From Beroe forskalii (lineage: Eukaryota > Ctenophora > Nuda > Beroida > Beroidae), in NCBI GenBank assembly GCA_011033025.1, contig WFMF01000034.1, positions 682,001 through 746,000 on the forward strand: a stretch of DNA of 64,000 nt, written 5' to 3'. This document shows, piece by piece, positions 11,137-22,310 of this stretch; position 1 is the first letter of the stretch; the number at the start of each line of letters is the position of its first letter. A program made the position numbers and the translations under genes. Under the pieces are notes generated by a model, which saw only the letters and a list, made by a program, of their open reading frames with translations, ran no database searches and was not told where the DNA came from.

Positions 11137-12512
11137 CCGGTAAGTCCTGGCAGCAGGGGCACCCAATGCAGCCGGGTACCCAGTGCAAATCACTCTTAAA
11201 TCCGTTCCACCAATGCCCCTCACACACTTCATTTTCTGGCTCCCCGCCAGCTATGCGCTGCCGTTCCTCTGGCGAGTACCGGTAGCAGGTATTCTTACCT
11301 GAGGGGTTTGGAGTTGTTACTTAAACTTTCAAATCTTGGTGATGTATCAAAACAATATATTAGCACAGTTTTGGCATGTTTTACCTAAGTCTCTGTGGAG
11401 TTTAATCATAAGAGGGATAAGGCCTCTTATGAGATGCATGGGTGGGTAACATTTTACTACACGGTATCATTTCACCCTCCAACATCTTATCCCGTATAGC
11501 AGTAAAACAATTAAAATTCTCACTTTCTGTCTTAGTCGTGACACACACTCCTGACAAGGAGCATGTGTCCGATGAATCGCACTGAGCTGTGCACGAATTA
11601 TCCCTGTCAATTGGGATTGTCGCATCCCCCGTGTTGATCCCCCCAATTCCGTCTATTCTGCTGTAGGCCTTTACAACGCATGACACCAGATCGGTGTTTT
11701 CCTTAGAACAGCGCATCGTCACTTTGCCAGTCACTTTGCCAGTCACTTTGCCAGTCACTTTGCCAGTCACTTTGCCAGTCTTCCAACCTGTTGTCTCGAT
11801 ATCAGTTTGGAAGGTCTCGTCATCCCTTTTGAGGCAATAAGCACCAACCTGAAAAAAGGTAACAGCACATTATTCGGACGTTTCTCTGTTTTAATATGTT
11901 ATATGACTGAAAAACCGTCATAAAAACGCATAATAAGCGGGAAAAGTCATGGACAAAATATGTTTTCTGTGGAAAATATTTCATTCTTCAAATTTGAAAA
12001 GTTGAATTCACTCGCCATTTTCTACCATTCCTCGAAAAATCTCATGCCTTTAGTTCAATTGCAGCCGTGATTTAAGTAGTATTTGTTAAATCTGCCGTAA
12101 AAGTTATATCTGCCGTAATAAATATATTTCAAATATGAATAATCACCCAATCACCCGATGTGAAAATCGTCTGGACAAAATTCTCTGGGACAAAATTCGT
12201 GTTAACGCTGCCATCTTTTCGTCCTTGAGACTGAGAAATTTTGTTTATAAAACTTACCATCACTTTGGACCCTGTGTCTGATGCATGAGCAATGCAATGT
12301 TGGGAACTTTCAATTTCAATGCCATCTGACGTTGCCTGGGGCACGTTCTTTACCATATAACACTTGATCATGCGAAAAGCGGCGTTACACGTAGCTGTTG
12401 TTGTTGCCCCGGCCGATGATGCCGACCAAGGACTCCCAATTCGTCCAACATTGTCTGGCAGAGAGTGCCCTGATGCGACCAGGCAGTGGAGCACAAGCAC
12501 CAATAGCATCAT
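11137..12512 (-). CDS. Secreted cysteine-rich protein of unknown family, three exons
   Basis: Exon 1 (12512-12258) starts with two Met codons and a signal peptide (MMLLVLVLHCLVASGHS) and ends at a consensus donor, ATG|GTAAGT. Exon 2 (11848-11476) follows a strong acceptor (CCTTTTTTCAG|GTTGG). Exon 3 (11298-11137) follows CCCCTCAG|GTAAG and ends at CCGG|GTGAGA. The phases agree: 0 between exons 1 and 2, and 1 between exons 2 and 3 using the donor GAGG|GTGAAA. The joined frame is open for about 263 residues and continues into an unseen exon. Exon 3 is rich in Cys and Trp (CEGHWWNG, GCIGCPCC). Without that last splice, exon 2 would read to a stop at 11402. I recognise no family. Extracellular location is inferred from the signal peptide and many cysteines. 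Confidence 0.65.
11721..11780 (-). repeat. In-frame 12-bp coding repeat (TGKV x5)
   Basis: Five perfect copies of ACTTTGCCAGTC (plus strand) lie inside exon 2 of the Cys-rich gene, encoding Thr-Gly-Lys-Val repeats. The unit is a multiple of three, so copy-number change would not shift the frame. Confidence 0.9.
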
Positions 12513-12624
12513 TTGCTTTACTTCTATAAAGGTATTTTGGGTGAAATGACATACTTATAATCTGCCGGTTATATTACGTCATATTTTGTAGCACGCGGCA
12601 GTGCTTGGTGAATTCACATGACCG

Positions 12625-13085
12625 GCGGATTCCCGCCCTGGCCAGGGCGGTAACCCCCCGCGGTAATAGAAAAGACTGGCCAGGGTATATATTAGACGAA
12701 CGAGTGTCACAGGGTGATTCCCGCCCTGGCCAGGGCGGTAACCCCCCGCGGTAATAAAAAAGACTGGCCAGGGTATATATTAGACGAACGAGTGTCACAG
12801 GGTGATAGCATAATTCCCGCCCTGGCCAGGGCGGTAACCCCCCGCGGTAATAAAAAAGACTGGCCAGGGTATATATGAGAGAAACGAGTGTCACAGGGTG
12901 ATTCCCGCCCTGGCCAGGGCAGTAACCCCCGCGGTAAAAGAAAACTGGCCAGGGTATAAGTTAGAGATTTGAGTGTCACAGGGTGATAGATATAATTCCC
13001 ATCCTTGGGGGCAACCCCGCGGTAATAAAAAAGACTGGCCCAGGGTATATATTAGACGAACGAGTGTCACAGGGTGATATCTTAT
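12625..13085. repeat. 88-96-bp tandem repeat, about five copies
   Basis: Units start near 12629, 12717, 12813, 12901 and 12994. Each carries CCCGCCCTGGCCAGGGCGG, a GCGGTAATA motif, GACTGGCCAGGGTATAT and GAGTGTCACAGGGTGAT. CCTGGCCAGG is palindromic within the unit. The ORFs across it are repeat artefacts. Confidence 0.85.
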
Positions 13086-13139
13086 CTTACTATATATAAT
13101 GCGTGTTGTTAATATATATATATTTATTTATTTATGGCG

Positions 13140-13640
13140 ATTCGTTTTCAAGTAGGCAAAATTCTTTTTCATCGTGTTGCAAAAAACTTTATAATAAATC
13201 AGAAAAATAATATGAGATTTTTTCGGCCACCCTGAGGCGTGGTGGGCCACGCCCTTTTTTCGCAAAAATTAAAGTTTCGAATTTTTTCCAAAATTCTTTC
13301 GCCATCGAGTTGCTTATGATGAATAAAAATTTTGAGAATTATGTCCGAATTTATTGGTCACTCTGAGGAGCGTGGGAGGCCACACCCTTTTTCGCAAAAA
13401 TTAAACTTTGAATTTTTTCAAAATTCCTTGCCATCAAGTTGCTTATGATGAATAAAAGTTTTTGAGAATTTTGTCGAATTATTGGGTCACCCTAAGGGGC
13501 GTGGGAGGCCACGCCCTTTTTTCGAAAAAAAAAAGATTTTCGATTTTCAAAATTCCTTCGCTATGGAGTTGCTTATGATGAGTAAAGGTTTTAGAATATT
13601 GTCGGCAATTAAGCCGTTTAAGTTGAGGCGTGAAGCTTTT
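13140..13640. repeat. ~130-bp degenerate tandem repeat
   Basis: About four diverged copies share AAAATT(C)CTT(T)CGCCAT, GTTGCTTATGATGA(A)TAAA and GGGAGGCCACGCCCTTTTTTCG. No coding potential. Confidence 0.7.
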
Positions 13641-15590
13641 TCGTAGAAATTTAAGTTTTCAATTTCCTCAAACTTGCTCTGGTCAAAGCAACTGTCAGCG
13701 ATGTGGCTGCTAGCCATTTGTCCAGATGGGAACCGACCAGTGTTACAATATAGAGGATTCGCTTATAATTGGGGGCAAATTCAAAACAATGTCAAGCAAC
13801 GGGAAAATTTGACCAACATGGGTTTTTTGATTAAGAGGGGGAAAAAAAAAAGGCAAAAGGAAAAATCTGAGCATTTCACCTCACTCAACTTTTTATTTCT
13901 TTTTGGAAAAAAGGCTTTTTGGTTTCACCAAGAAAAAGGGAAAGCTGTCTGATTTTTCGATGTTTTTTTAGAAAATTTAAAGTTTCAAAAATTATAGGAT
14001 ATTGGGTTTCTTTTTTTCATCAGAATATTTTTCGGTCGGGAAAAAGGGTTTCCAAAAAGGGACAAAATTTTAAACGGGAGTTTTAAAGAACTGGATTTAT
14101 CTTGAGATGAGACCGGTAAAAATAGTTTCTAAAAGGAAATTGTCTTAAAATTAGGGAATTTTTATTTATTTGGGTGTGGGTGAGTCACAAAATTGGAAAC
14201 CCTTTGAAATTTTCGGTAGAACCTATTTTGGCTTTGGACACTCTAACTAAAAGGGTTTACGGATTATGTTTTTTGATCTTTTCCTTTTTTGGGACCTTGG
14301 ATTTGCTATAAAAAAGTTTAGGGGATGGTAAAAAGGTTGTCTGGGGGTCAAAAATTAACTGAAAAATGAGGGAAATTAGTTAGCAAAAATTGTCCCCTTT
14401 TTTAAATAGAGTAACTGATAATGGTTTTCCATGTCTCACAGTGAATGAGAAAATTTGATGAACGGGGGACTGAGTTCCCGGGATTTAAAAAAATGGGGTT
14501 TAAAATGGAAAAAAGGTTTTAGTTGGAAATGGTTTAAATAAATAAATAAAATTTGGGTTTATATTTAACTTTACAGGATTTGAAAATTGAAGAAATGTAT
14601 TAAAGGTTTTTCATTTTGTTGAATGAGTTAAAATAACTTTGGGAAATTAGATCTTTTATTTTGAGGGGGTTAGGATTTTCAGAAAAATTCAATTAAAAAA
14701 TTCCAAGTTAAAATTTTTGGGTTATTTGGGGGTTTTTGGTTTTAAACGGGGGTTTTCGGACTCGGAAGGGGTTACGGGTCCAACTGCCTTTAAAGTAACA
14801 GGGGTTTCCTCATAATTTCAAGTCCCCAAAAAACCGGGCGTTGGTGCAAACCCCCCGGGGTTTTGGATGGAAAAAACCCAAAAAGAGAAAAAAGGGGTGA
14901 CACATCCAAAACCGGGGGGTTTTGGCCCCCCAATTTTTAAAATTATATTAATTTGTTTAAGATTTGGAAATTTTAAAAACAATAAAATGTCAAGGGGCGG
15001 AAAATTTAGAGCCATGATCAGGCGGGTTTTTGACCCCAAGAGGAAAAATGTTAAAGTTAAAGAAGCCCCGGTGAGTCATTTTCAGTCACAATTCATTGGT
15101 ACTTGGTGAATTTTGGACCTTTTTAAATTTAATTTTGAGGCAAATGAGATACAATTTTTGTAAAAAAGATCTCAGATGTTGAATTTTATATCGGAAAAGT
15201 TCTCTTAAATTTGGATCAAAAAAAACCCATTTGGGGGGGTTTTTTTGGTGACCAGGGTCTGGGGAAAAAAGATTTTTAAAATTTTAATTTTGGGAATCAG
15301 TCTATTATGAATATAACACGTGTATGGCTATCAATTAAGTTTGAAAAACTTTATATCAGTAGATTGTGTTTCAGGCTTCCAAAAATTACATTGACCAATT
15401 TACTATATTCTATGTTTGTTTTTTTGTTCTTTGAAAGTTGAAGAGTGAAGGGAACTGTGCGCTGTGTAATGTGCGTATCTGCTATGTACATGATAATAAC
15501 CTACTCTGTACACGTTGATTGCGTTAATTGAATCTCTAGGCAGGTTCAGTCCAAAGTACTTCCTGCAATCTCCGATTTTAGTCGGTTTTC
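13641..15590. other. AT-rich homopolymer-laden region, no gene
   Basis: Long runs of A and T and scattered G-runs, with short ORFs on both strands that share no recognisable motif. This may be old decayed transposon or low-quality assembly. Confidence 0.35.
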
Positions 15591-15592
15591 CG

Positions 15593-15622
15593 AGCTTTTT
15601 CCTATTTCGTGAAATAGGAAAA
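15593..15622. repeat. Perfect short hairpin
   Basis: TTTTTCCTATTTC is followed after two bases by GAAATAGGAAAAA. It sits inside a longer, weaker inverted repeat (CGGTTTTCCGAG against CTCGGTTTTTC). Function unknown. Confidence 0.6.
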
Positions 15623-15880
15623 ATCAACTCGGTTTTTCACCCGGAAAACCGCGGATTTTCATCCGGATTTTGCTTTCTCGGTTTTTCGCACACGGAATGC
15701 CGAGCAAAAACCGGGCATGGAACTCTACACTAAGAGCCATGGGACACAGTCATGCGGGGCTGATAGCGTGCTGCTATTGGCTCCGAGAGTCACGTGGGTG
15801 GAAGTGCCCGAAATTGCATGCCTGTGTCAAATTTTTTGACGCCATTCGATGCGTATTTTCATTTCAGTGAAAAATTAGAG

Positions 15881-15940
15881 CGTAATTGGTTGATTGGCAA
15901 AATCTTGCGCCTTCGGCGCTCGATTTGTCAATCAACCAAT
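15881..15940. repeat. Inverted repeat around GCGCCTTCGGCGC
   Basis: AATTGGTTGATTGGCAAAATC at the left pairs with GATTTGTCAATCAACCAATT at the right around a central GCGCCTTCGGCGC stem-loop. A TATATA lies just downstream at about 15950. Confidence 0.7.
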
Positions 15941-16275
15941 TACTACTCATATATAGCGGCGAGGTAACTAACGGCCTCACGGCCTCACGCAGTAAGTGGC
16001 GCGTGAGAAATGGGAGAAGGGGAGAGACGTATTCCTGTGGACTACGACTAACAACCTTACCTCAAACCTCTGAACCCCTCTCTAACCCCCTAACCCCTCC
16101 CACTCCCAGCCCCCCTAACCCACCCCCAGCAGATGATTGGGTCATGATTGATCCAGTAGACCCTGAAGATCCCACTCCTGCAACCCCACCACAGCAGCGC
16201 AGGTACCCGACACGGCAGCGGCAGGCACCATCTTACCTCACTGTCTTGGGAGGTGGACCACAGAGTTATAATTAG
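15886..16275 (+). CDS. Doubtful ORF, retrotransposon-tail-like
   Basis: A 129-codon ORF. Its first part overlaps the hairpin and is unlikely to be coding. The second half is Pro-rich (about 16050-16190) and ends in RRYPTRQRQAPSYL, which resembles the basic tails often seen at the ends of LTR-retrotransposon pol proteins. No integrase, RT or LTR is seen nearby, so this is at best a fragment. Confidence 0.25.
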   Translation: MVDWQNLAPSALDLSINQLLLIYSGEVTNGLTASRSKWRVRNGRRGETYSCGLRLTTLPQTSEPLSNPLTPPTPSPPNPPPADDWVMIDPVDPEDPTPATPPQQRRYPTRQRQAPSYLTVLGGGPQSYN

Positions 16276-16500
16276 GAAGGTTTGTATTTGGGTAAGTGTC
16301 TCATCATATCGATGTGAATTTGAAATTTTGCTGTGGAATTGGAATTTAACTTGGAGACAGTAAAATTGCTTGAATTCTGTTTAAAATTCTAGTGTAGACG
16401 TATGATAAATATAACTCGGAGTCTGTGTATAGTAGGTACACAGCGTAATCTCTATTCTCTCTTCACTGTCCAGGTCCACTAACACACCGCAGGGAATCTT

Positions 16501-17100
16501 CTAACTTTCTAAGAAGTATGCATCGTATTGATGCTGGTTGGCAGCGGCCAGCTTTCTCCATAATGTTACACGATCATCCCAGGTCAAGGGATCCTGACGC
16601 ACCAGTTCCAGCTGGTTCCTCCACTCGTTGAATCTTTTACCCACTGCAAAGCGCAGCAGGTTAACATCTTTCTTGCAGAGAGTACTTTTCATGGCTTTCT
16701 CGAGGTGCTTCTTAGCCAGGCACGACACTCTCGTGATCTCTCCCTGATGGTCGGCGATGAGAGCGTTGAAAGCCGATCGATCTCTGCAGAACAAGGCAGA
16801 CGAAGTCATCCTTGTGTTAGCTAGGTTGATCTTTAACTGCACTTGCTTCTGCAAGGAAGCCATAATCTCTGCAGGAACGGGAGGATGGTTAGTGTTGTAG
16901 ACCATGGCAGCAGGAGACTTCGTGACACGAGTGATAGCGTTCAGGATATCTGGGTGTGGTCGATGGGGAGGAGGAAGAGGATTGGGAATACCTTCCAGTT
17001 CCAAGTCAGGTTCACTTTCAGGGTCTTGGTCAGATCCTATCTTCAACTTCTTAGACTGACTTTCTGCGGTTAAATCCGATTCACGTTTCTGACGGTCCAT
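16501..17100 (-). CDS. Hypothetical protein, 199 residues, intronless
   Basis: The frame is open from 17163, but the Met at 17100 (MDRQKRESD) is preferred because it has A at -3 and G at +4; the preceding 21 codons look like leader. A basic cluster near the start (ESQSKKLKIG) could be a nuclear signal. An acidic and then Pro-rich stretch follows (PNPLPPPHRPHP). The C-terminal two thirds is helical-looking, with Lys/Arg and few hydrophobic clusters (KKHLEKAMKS, FNEWRNQLELVRQ, TWDDRVTLWRKLAAAN). I do not recognise a family. The single-exon form and position among repeats suggest a gag-like or other transposon product, but a host gene is possible. A TA-type MITE lies about 100 bp upstream. Confidence 0.4.
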   Translation of the reverse strand: MDRQKRESDLTAESQSKKLKIGSDQDPESEPDLELEGIPNPLPPPHRPHPDILNAITRVTKSPAAMVYNTNHPPVPAEIMASLQKQVQLKINLANTRMTSSALFCRDRSAFNALIADHQGEITRVSCLAKKHLEKAMKSTLCKKDVNLLRFAVGKRFNEWRNQLELVRQDPLTWDDRVTLWRKLAAANQHQYDAYFLES

Positions 17101-17206
17101 GATATGAATCTTGAACGTAGACTGTAGAGTTGTAGTGTAACGAAATTCAATGTACTTGATCACTTGTATTTCTAATTGCTTTCCACTTCCTCTACACTAA
17201 CACCTA

Positions 17207-17970
17207 CCTTAGTGGTAGAAATTAAGAAGCGTACTATTTAAGGCAGTAAGCAATTTTACTGCCTTAAATAATACACTCCTTAAATTCTACAAATCTTAAT
17301 TTCTACCTACCTACCGTAATTTGTACAATACCAAAATTTTAGAAAATTTTGTTAAAGTAAAGATTTGTACATCTATACCTATCTTTTATTTCCCTAAAAT
17401 ATTAAGGCATTCTATTTTCTCACAATACAGGTTCAGAATTTTTCTGCGAAAGCATCAGTGCAGACAAAATCAAACTTGACATGATAAACAATTATCACTC
17501 GATAAAAATTACAGGCATTTCTTCAGCTTCTTCGTCTCCCTGCACATCTTCCATAATCCATATCTTCCACCTCAAGCCCAATAGAACCATATTCGATATC
17601 TTCTCCGATGTATTCATCAGGAAACGAGGCCTTCAAAATTTCAGCGGAATCATCGGCCAATCTTTTGATCAAACGGAGGCATGGTGTTGACTCTAGGATG
17701 CTCATTGACCTGTTTGCTAATCTGTTTCTCAAGAACGCCTAGTTTTACTTTTGTCTAAATTTCATAGATCCCAAATAAATTGAATTCAATGGAAAAAATC
17801 TGCCCTCTTCTTGTTTTCATATCGGTATTTTTGGTTGAAAATTGGTGAAACGACGTGAAATTTAGTCCTAGATTTGCCTGATTTTTTGTAGAAATTTTAC
17901 TGCCTTAATGAGTACACTTCTTAATTAGTACGTCCTTAATAAATACACATCTTAATTTCTACCACTAAGG
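17207..17970. mobile_element. 764-bp MITE, CCTTAGTGG TIR, TA target duplication
   Basis: The left end is TA|CCTTAGTGGTAGAAATTAAG and the right end is its exact inverse, CTTAATTTCTACCACTAAGG|TA. Next to the left TIR is a nested palindrome (TTAAGGCAGTAAG...TTTTACTGCCTTAA), partly mirrored at 17897-17915. No transposase. A TA duplication points to the Tc1/mariner-like group. Ends resemble the elements at 48603-48924 and 60282-61059. Confidence 0.85.
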
Positions 17971-18115
17971 TATTTCACAGAAACAAGAGCTTACACGCGT
18001 GATTCCATGATAGCTCAGGCGTGATCGAATTACACCGGGACACAGGAGTACAGGACCGATACATTCCCTGCCACTCCCATCTACATTCTACATTCCTGAC
18101 AAGACAAGCGGCAGA

Positions 18116-18275
18116 AAGCGGTGTGCAGTGAGACGGAGACACCTGTAGTGATACGGAGACACCTGCAGTGAGACGGAGACACCTGCAGTGAGACGGAGAC
18201 ACCTGCAGTGAGACGGAGACACCTGCAGTGAGACGGAGACACCTGTAGGGATACAGAGGTGCCTGTTATGGAAGC
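18116..18275. repeat. 20-bp minisatellite (GACGGAGACACCTGCAGTGA)
   Basis: About seven tandem units, nearly identical in the middle (18160-18240) and diverging outward. Looser GAGACACAGAC-type relatives continue to about 18970 and explain the many open frames there. Confidence 0.85.
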
Positions 18276-19430
18276 ACAGACACCCTGTGCGGTTACGGGG
18301 CCGAGACCAGCCTGGAAGACACGGTGGTGACGGAGGCACAGACATTTGTGCAATTGCGGGGTGGAGACACGCAGACGGAGTTGTGACAGGACAGCGACTG
18401 TGAGACACACAGACAGTGCGTAGTGATGGAGACACGGCGTGGTACTGGTGACGTATGGAGACACAGACGTTCCAGAGTGAGGGGTCGGATGTGACGTAAC
18501 ATAGTTACGGTGTGTATACCGCGACAGGTGTCGCGGGGCTGAAGCAGTTGTTAACAGAAGCTGGCCCGACAGGGGCAATAGGAGACATGGCAACAGCGAG
18601 GTGAAGGACATCGAAGCAATGCATTGGAGCAGACACAGGCTCCAGTCGCTTAACTGTCGATGGCAGTTATTCGAGGACAGAGTCAGTGCTTCACCCGGGC
18701 TGTCAATGGCAGCTCACGCACTGCAGTTAGCTGTTGGACAGGAGACGTCAACAGCAGACTGAGACAGTCTACGGGATCTATAGGACAACGGGGATGTACG
18801 AGCAATACAAGCCGGAAGACTCGAGTGTTGGTGACACAGTCCCCTGTGATAATTTCCGGAGACACAGACCGGACCACAGGAGTTGGACACTTTGGGACAC
18901 ACTTGAGAACACCTCGAGGACTGACAGAAGACATCTCGCGGTGTGAGACCGACCTACGGAAAAGGATGTGATGTTGACAGCCAGTCATCATCAGAACGTA
19001 GGGGGTGGAGTGTGGAGTGAGACGTAACGTTGTTACGGTAGCATACCGTGACCAGGGTGGTCACGGGAAGGGTAGGCTGACGAGGCCGAGGTATGCCACG
19101 ACGGCAGCGGATGGAGGTGTGCCAGTGCCACGAGGGCATGCTCAGAGGACGGCTGCCTACCACGAGGGTAGATGCCTACCACAAGAGTAGATGCCTGCCG
19201 CAAGAGGGCAGAGGAGCGGACATTACGAGGACATCAATCGCAGACTTCGCTTCAGCGCGTTTGAGAGTAAGTGATAGACTGCAGGTAGAGTGATTGAGGG
19301 ATAGGACTTGATTTAACACTGTGAGCAGTGACTTTATTGAGTTTAGTACCATAAGATAGCCGAGAGCAGTGACTCTAGATTCATTTTTAGCAGGAGATAC
19401 GGACTCCTTAATCCTAAGACATTTGAGCAG
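18276..19430. other. Diverged GAGACACAG-rich repeat, no gene supported
   Basis: Several ORFs overlap on both strands in all frames, as expected from a repeat poor in stop codons. None has a recognisable domain. ACCACGAGGGTAGATGCCT repeats near 19160-19200. Confidence 0.45.
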
Positions 19431-19439
19431 AGAAATAGA

Positions 19440-19690
19440 CTCTGAGAGGCCTAAAGTCGGCGGCAAATGAAAATACACTTGACTGGAAAAATGTGGATCT
19501 TCTATGGCCAAAATAAAAAGAATTGCTCATTCAAGCCAGCTGAGGGTCGTCCAGCATGTCATTTTATGATAAGTTCAGCCATTTTCAGCCGGCCCAAATG
19601 ATTGATTTCTCTTATTTTGCGGATAGAAGACACTCAAATTTTCAGTCAAGTGTATTTTCATTTGCCGTCGATTTTAAACTTAGAATACAG
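19440..19690. repeat. Inverted repeat, possible MITE
   Basis: CGGCAAATGAAAATACACTT at 19461 and its exact inverse ending at 19667 (25 matching bases in all) form arms around about 155 bp. Weaker pairing extends on both sides (TCTTCTATGG against GATAGAAGA). Confidence 0.65.
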
Positions 19691-19744
19691 AGACACAGAC
19701 TCTTCAGAAACCTAAAATTTAAGATGCAGAGCTATAGACTCTAG

Positions 19745-20470
19745 AACCCTATGAGTAAGTTTAGAGAGAAAGAGCGAGTTATAAGACTGGTTTTTCTCGT
19801 CTCACGAGTGAGACATGGAGTTTTGAATTCAGAAAGTTGGACTGAATTTAGATTTTATTAAATTATCACGGGAAAGTTTTATTTACATTATAGGGGGTAG
19901 AATTTTATGGTTAAAGATGTCTAGAAAAGTTTTATATTGGGCATTTAAAGTTTTTAGAATTTATATTTATTTAGCGGACATGTCGGAAGGAATATTCGAG
20001 CTTAGCGTTAGTGCTATACGGGTTACAGTTTTTTTTTTAGTTTTGAGCGTGTTCTGAGGACCGACTTCCAGCTCCACCACTCCTTTTTTCAGCTCGTGGT
20101 TCGAGCAGGCTTTTAGTTTTACCACACTCAGGGTGACAGTTACTCATAGTTACTCACAGTTCACCACTCTCTCACCCTGATCACACAAACATTTTTATTT
20201 TTTAGTTATCACATCCAGAACACAGTAGGTAGATCACGATCCACTCAGATGTTAGCTCCAACGCAGGCTGCTTGCGGATCTGTCGGTTTGGGGTGACATC
20301 AGAGCATCGCAAGTAGGCAGAGGAGTATTCTCCTCAGTTTCATACGTCATTTCTTATCCCAAATATGTTTCAGTTTCACCCTTCAGTTCACACCTGACTC
20401 CCACCCTGACTGTGTTAGCCGTGCGGCGCGGTGAATATTTGTCATAGCAGCAAATATTCAGTTTTTGAGG
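19745..20470. other. No gene seen
   Basis: AT-rich sequence without supported ORFs; a short T-run lies near 20030. Confidence 0.35.
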
Positions 20471-20478
20471 GGGTGAGA

Positions 20479-22001
20479 TGATGTAGTGCGGAAGTCCGTC
20501 GGTAGTTCAGACTCAGTCAGCTCTTTTTAGCTCCAGTCTCTGATCGTATCAGGAGACTGCGTACGCGCTTTCTTAGTGTTTTATTTTTAAGCTTAGCTCC
20601 GAGTGACAGTCAGCTTCTATAGGAGGGGAGTTTATTACTTGCTCCTTCCAGATTCCTTCCGGCATTCCCAGGCCAGACCACTAACGTGCTTAACTAGTAG
20701 TAGTATCTAATATCAGTCTCTAGTATTCATATCTATTTTAGTTTTACGGAGGAATTATAAAACCGCACTTACATTCTTTCCTCTCCCGACGCCCCTCGTA
20801 CCAGACTTCGTTTGTAGGTTCCACGGGCGGGCAGACTGCCGCCGTGACAAGCGGTGCTTGGTGCGAGGAATGCTCCCGGATGGGGAGCGAACATTCCGGC
20901 GGTTTTATAATTACCGGGATTTTATGATTGATTAGGACAGGATATTTAAGGGATATGGAAGTTTCCATCGGGGGTTATTCTGGCGGTTATTCTGGAAAGT
21001 GTTTGGATTGTAAACTGTGAACGTAAGCCTTGACTTGCTCGTTCCACGAGACCCGTACTCTTGCGTTTTACTCTAGGTATAACGGAGTTCGTCAATCTAA
21101 ACCCAGAACTGATTCTGTTTGGGTGTCAAAAACCTTACTCTGATTCTGAGAAGGTGTCAAAACTGCAGACAGTACAAATCGTCTCTAATTCTGAGAACGA
21201 GAGGTACCAGCTGATCAAAAGGAAAAGTAAACTGAAAGTGAAGCGGAAAAGGCGTGTCAAAAAAAATGTCCAGGCACGAGGCCACCAGGATGACGAACTC
21301 CGTTATACCTAGAGTAAAACGCAAGAGTACGGGTCTCGTGGAACGAGCAAGTCAAGGCTTACGTTCACAGTTTACAATCCAAACACTTTCCAGAATAACC
21401 GCCAGAATAACCCCCGATGGAAACTTCCATATCCCTTAAATATCCTGTCCTAATCAATCATAAAATCCCGGTAATTATAAAACCGCCGGAATGTTCGCTC
21501 CCCATCCGGGAGCATTCCTCGCACCAAGCACCGCTTGTCACGGCGGCAGTCTGCCCGCCCGTGGAACCTACAAACGAAGTCTGGTACGAGGGGCGTCGGG
21601 AGAGGAAAAAATGTAAGTGCGGTTTTATAATTCCTCCGTAAAACTAAAATAGATATGAATACTAGAGACTGATATTAGATACTACTACTAGTTAAGCACG
21701 TTAGTGGTCTGGCCTGGGAATGCCCGAAGGAATCTGGAAGGAGCAACGAAGCTGACTGTCACTCGGAGCTAAGCTAAAAATAAAACACTAAGAAAGCGCG
21801 TACGCAGTCTCCTGATACGATCAGAGACTGGAGAGCTGACTGAGTTCGTAGGATGTTACCCTACCCTCGCGCGCGGCGCAACGTTCCACATTTGGACGTC
21901 ACTTTGCGCTTTCGCCCAAAGCCATCCAGTCAGAAGAAATAGACGGGCAACGTCCGTCGATGACTGAGTCTGAACTACCGACGGACTTCCGCACTACATC
22001 A
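20479..22001. mobile_element. Foldback element with ~610-bp near-perfect inverted arms
   Basis: The left arm (20479-21093) and right arm (21292-22001) are inverted copies of almost identical sequence, around a loop of about 200 bp. The same 74-residue ORF can be read from both (20744-20968 minus and 21417-21641 plus) with one difference. The outer end is TGATGTAGTGCGGAAGTCCG. The right arm also holds an extra 116-bp insertion (21845-21960). No transposase and no clear target duplication. The shared ORF is a by-product of the arms. Confidence 0.9.
21845..21960. mobile_element. 116-bp MITE nested in the foldback arm, 8-bp duplication
   Basis: It is absent from the left arm, so the empty site is visible. 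TGACTGAG flanks it at 21837-21844 and 21961-21968. The ends are imperfect inverted repeats (TTCGTAGGATGTTACCC against TCGACGGACGTTGCCC). The words AGGATGTTACCCTACCCTC recur at about 23300 and 27464, so it has relatives in the window. An 8-bp duplication suits hAT- or P-like groups. Confidence 0.8.
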
Positions 22002-22310
22002 ATAATGGTGATTACATGGTGGTACAATGGGGTACAATCGGATCCTTGGAATAACAGTATAAGATCCCCTGCTATTGCTCATTAATTTTTGTACGACGCC
22101 CCATGCAAGTCAAAAACTCACCCTGCAAGTGCAACTTTTTGGAGGTCAGATGAAGAGAGGAAATCCTCTCTGCCAACTTCCATGATTCAAGACATCATCA
22201 ACCCCCATGCATTTCCTCCATAGGATACATTGGAGCCACTCCACCTGATGTGCTTCCAGAGGCATTGTGAAGACAATGAGTTTCTATAAAGTGAACGCTT
22301 TGAGTTGGCT

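Noticed and set aside
20744-21641. 74-residue ORF present twice in opposite orientation
   Set aside because: It is duplicated only because it lies in the arms of the foldback element; no domain or splice context.
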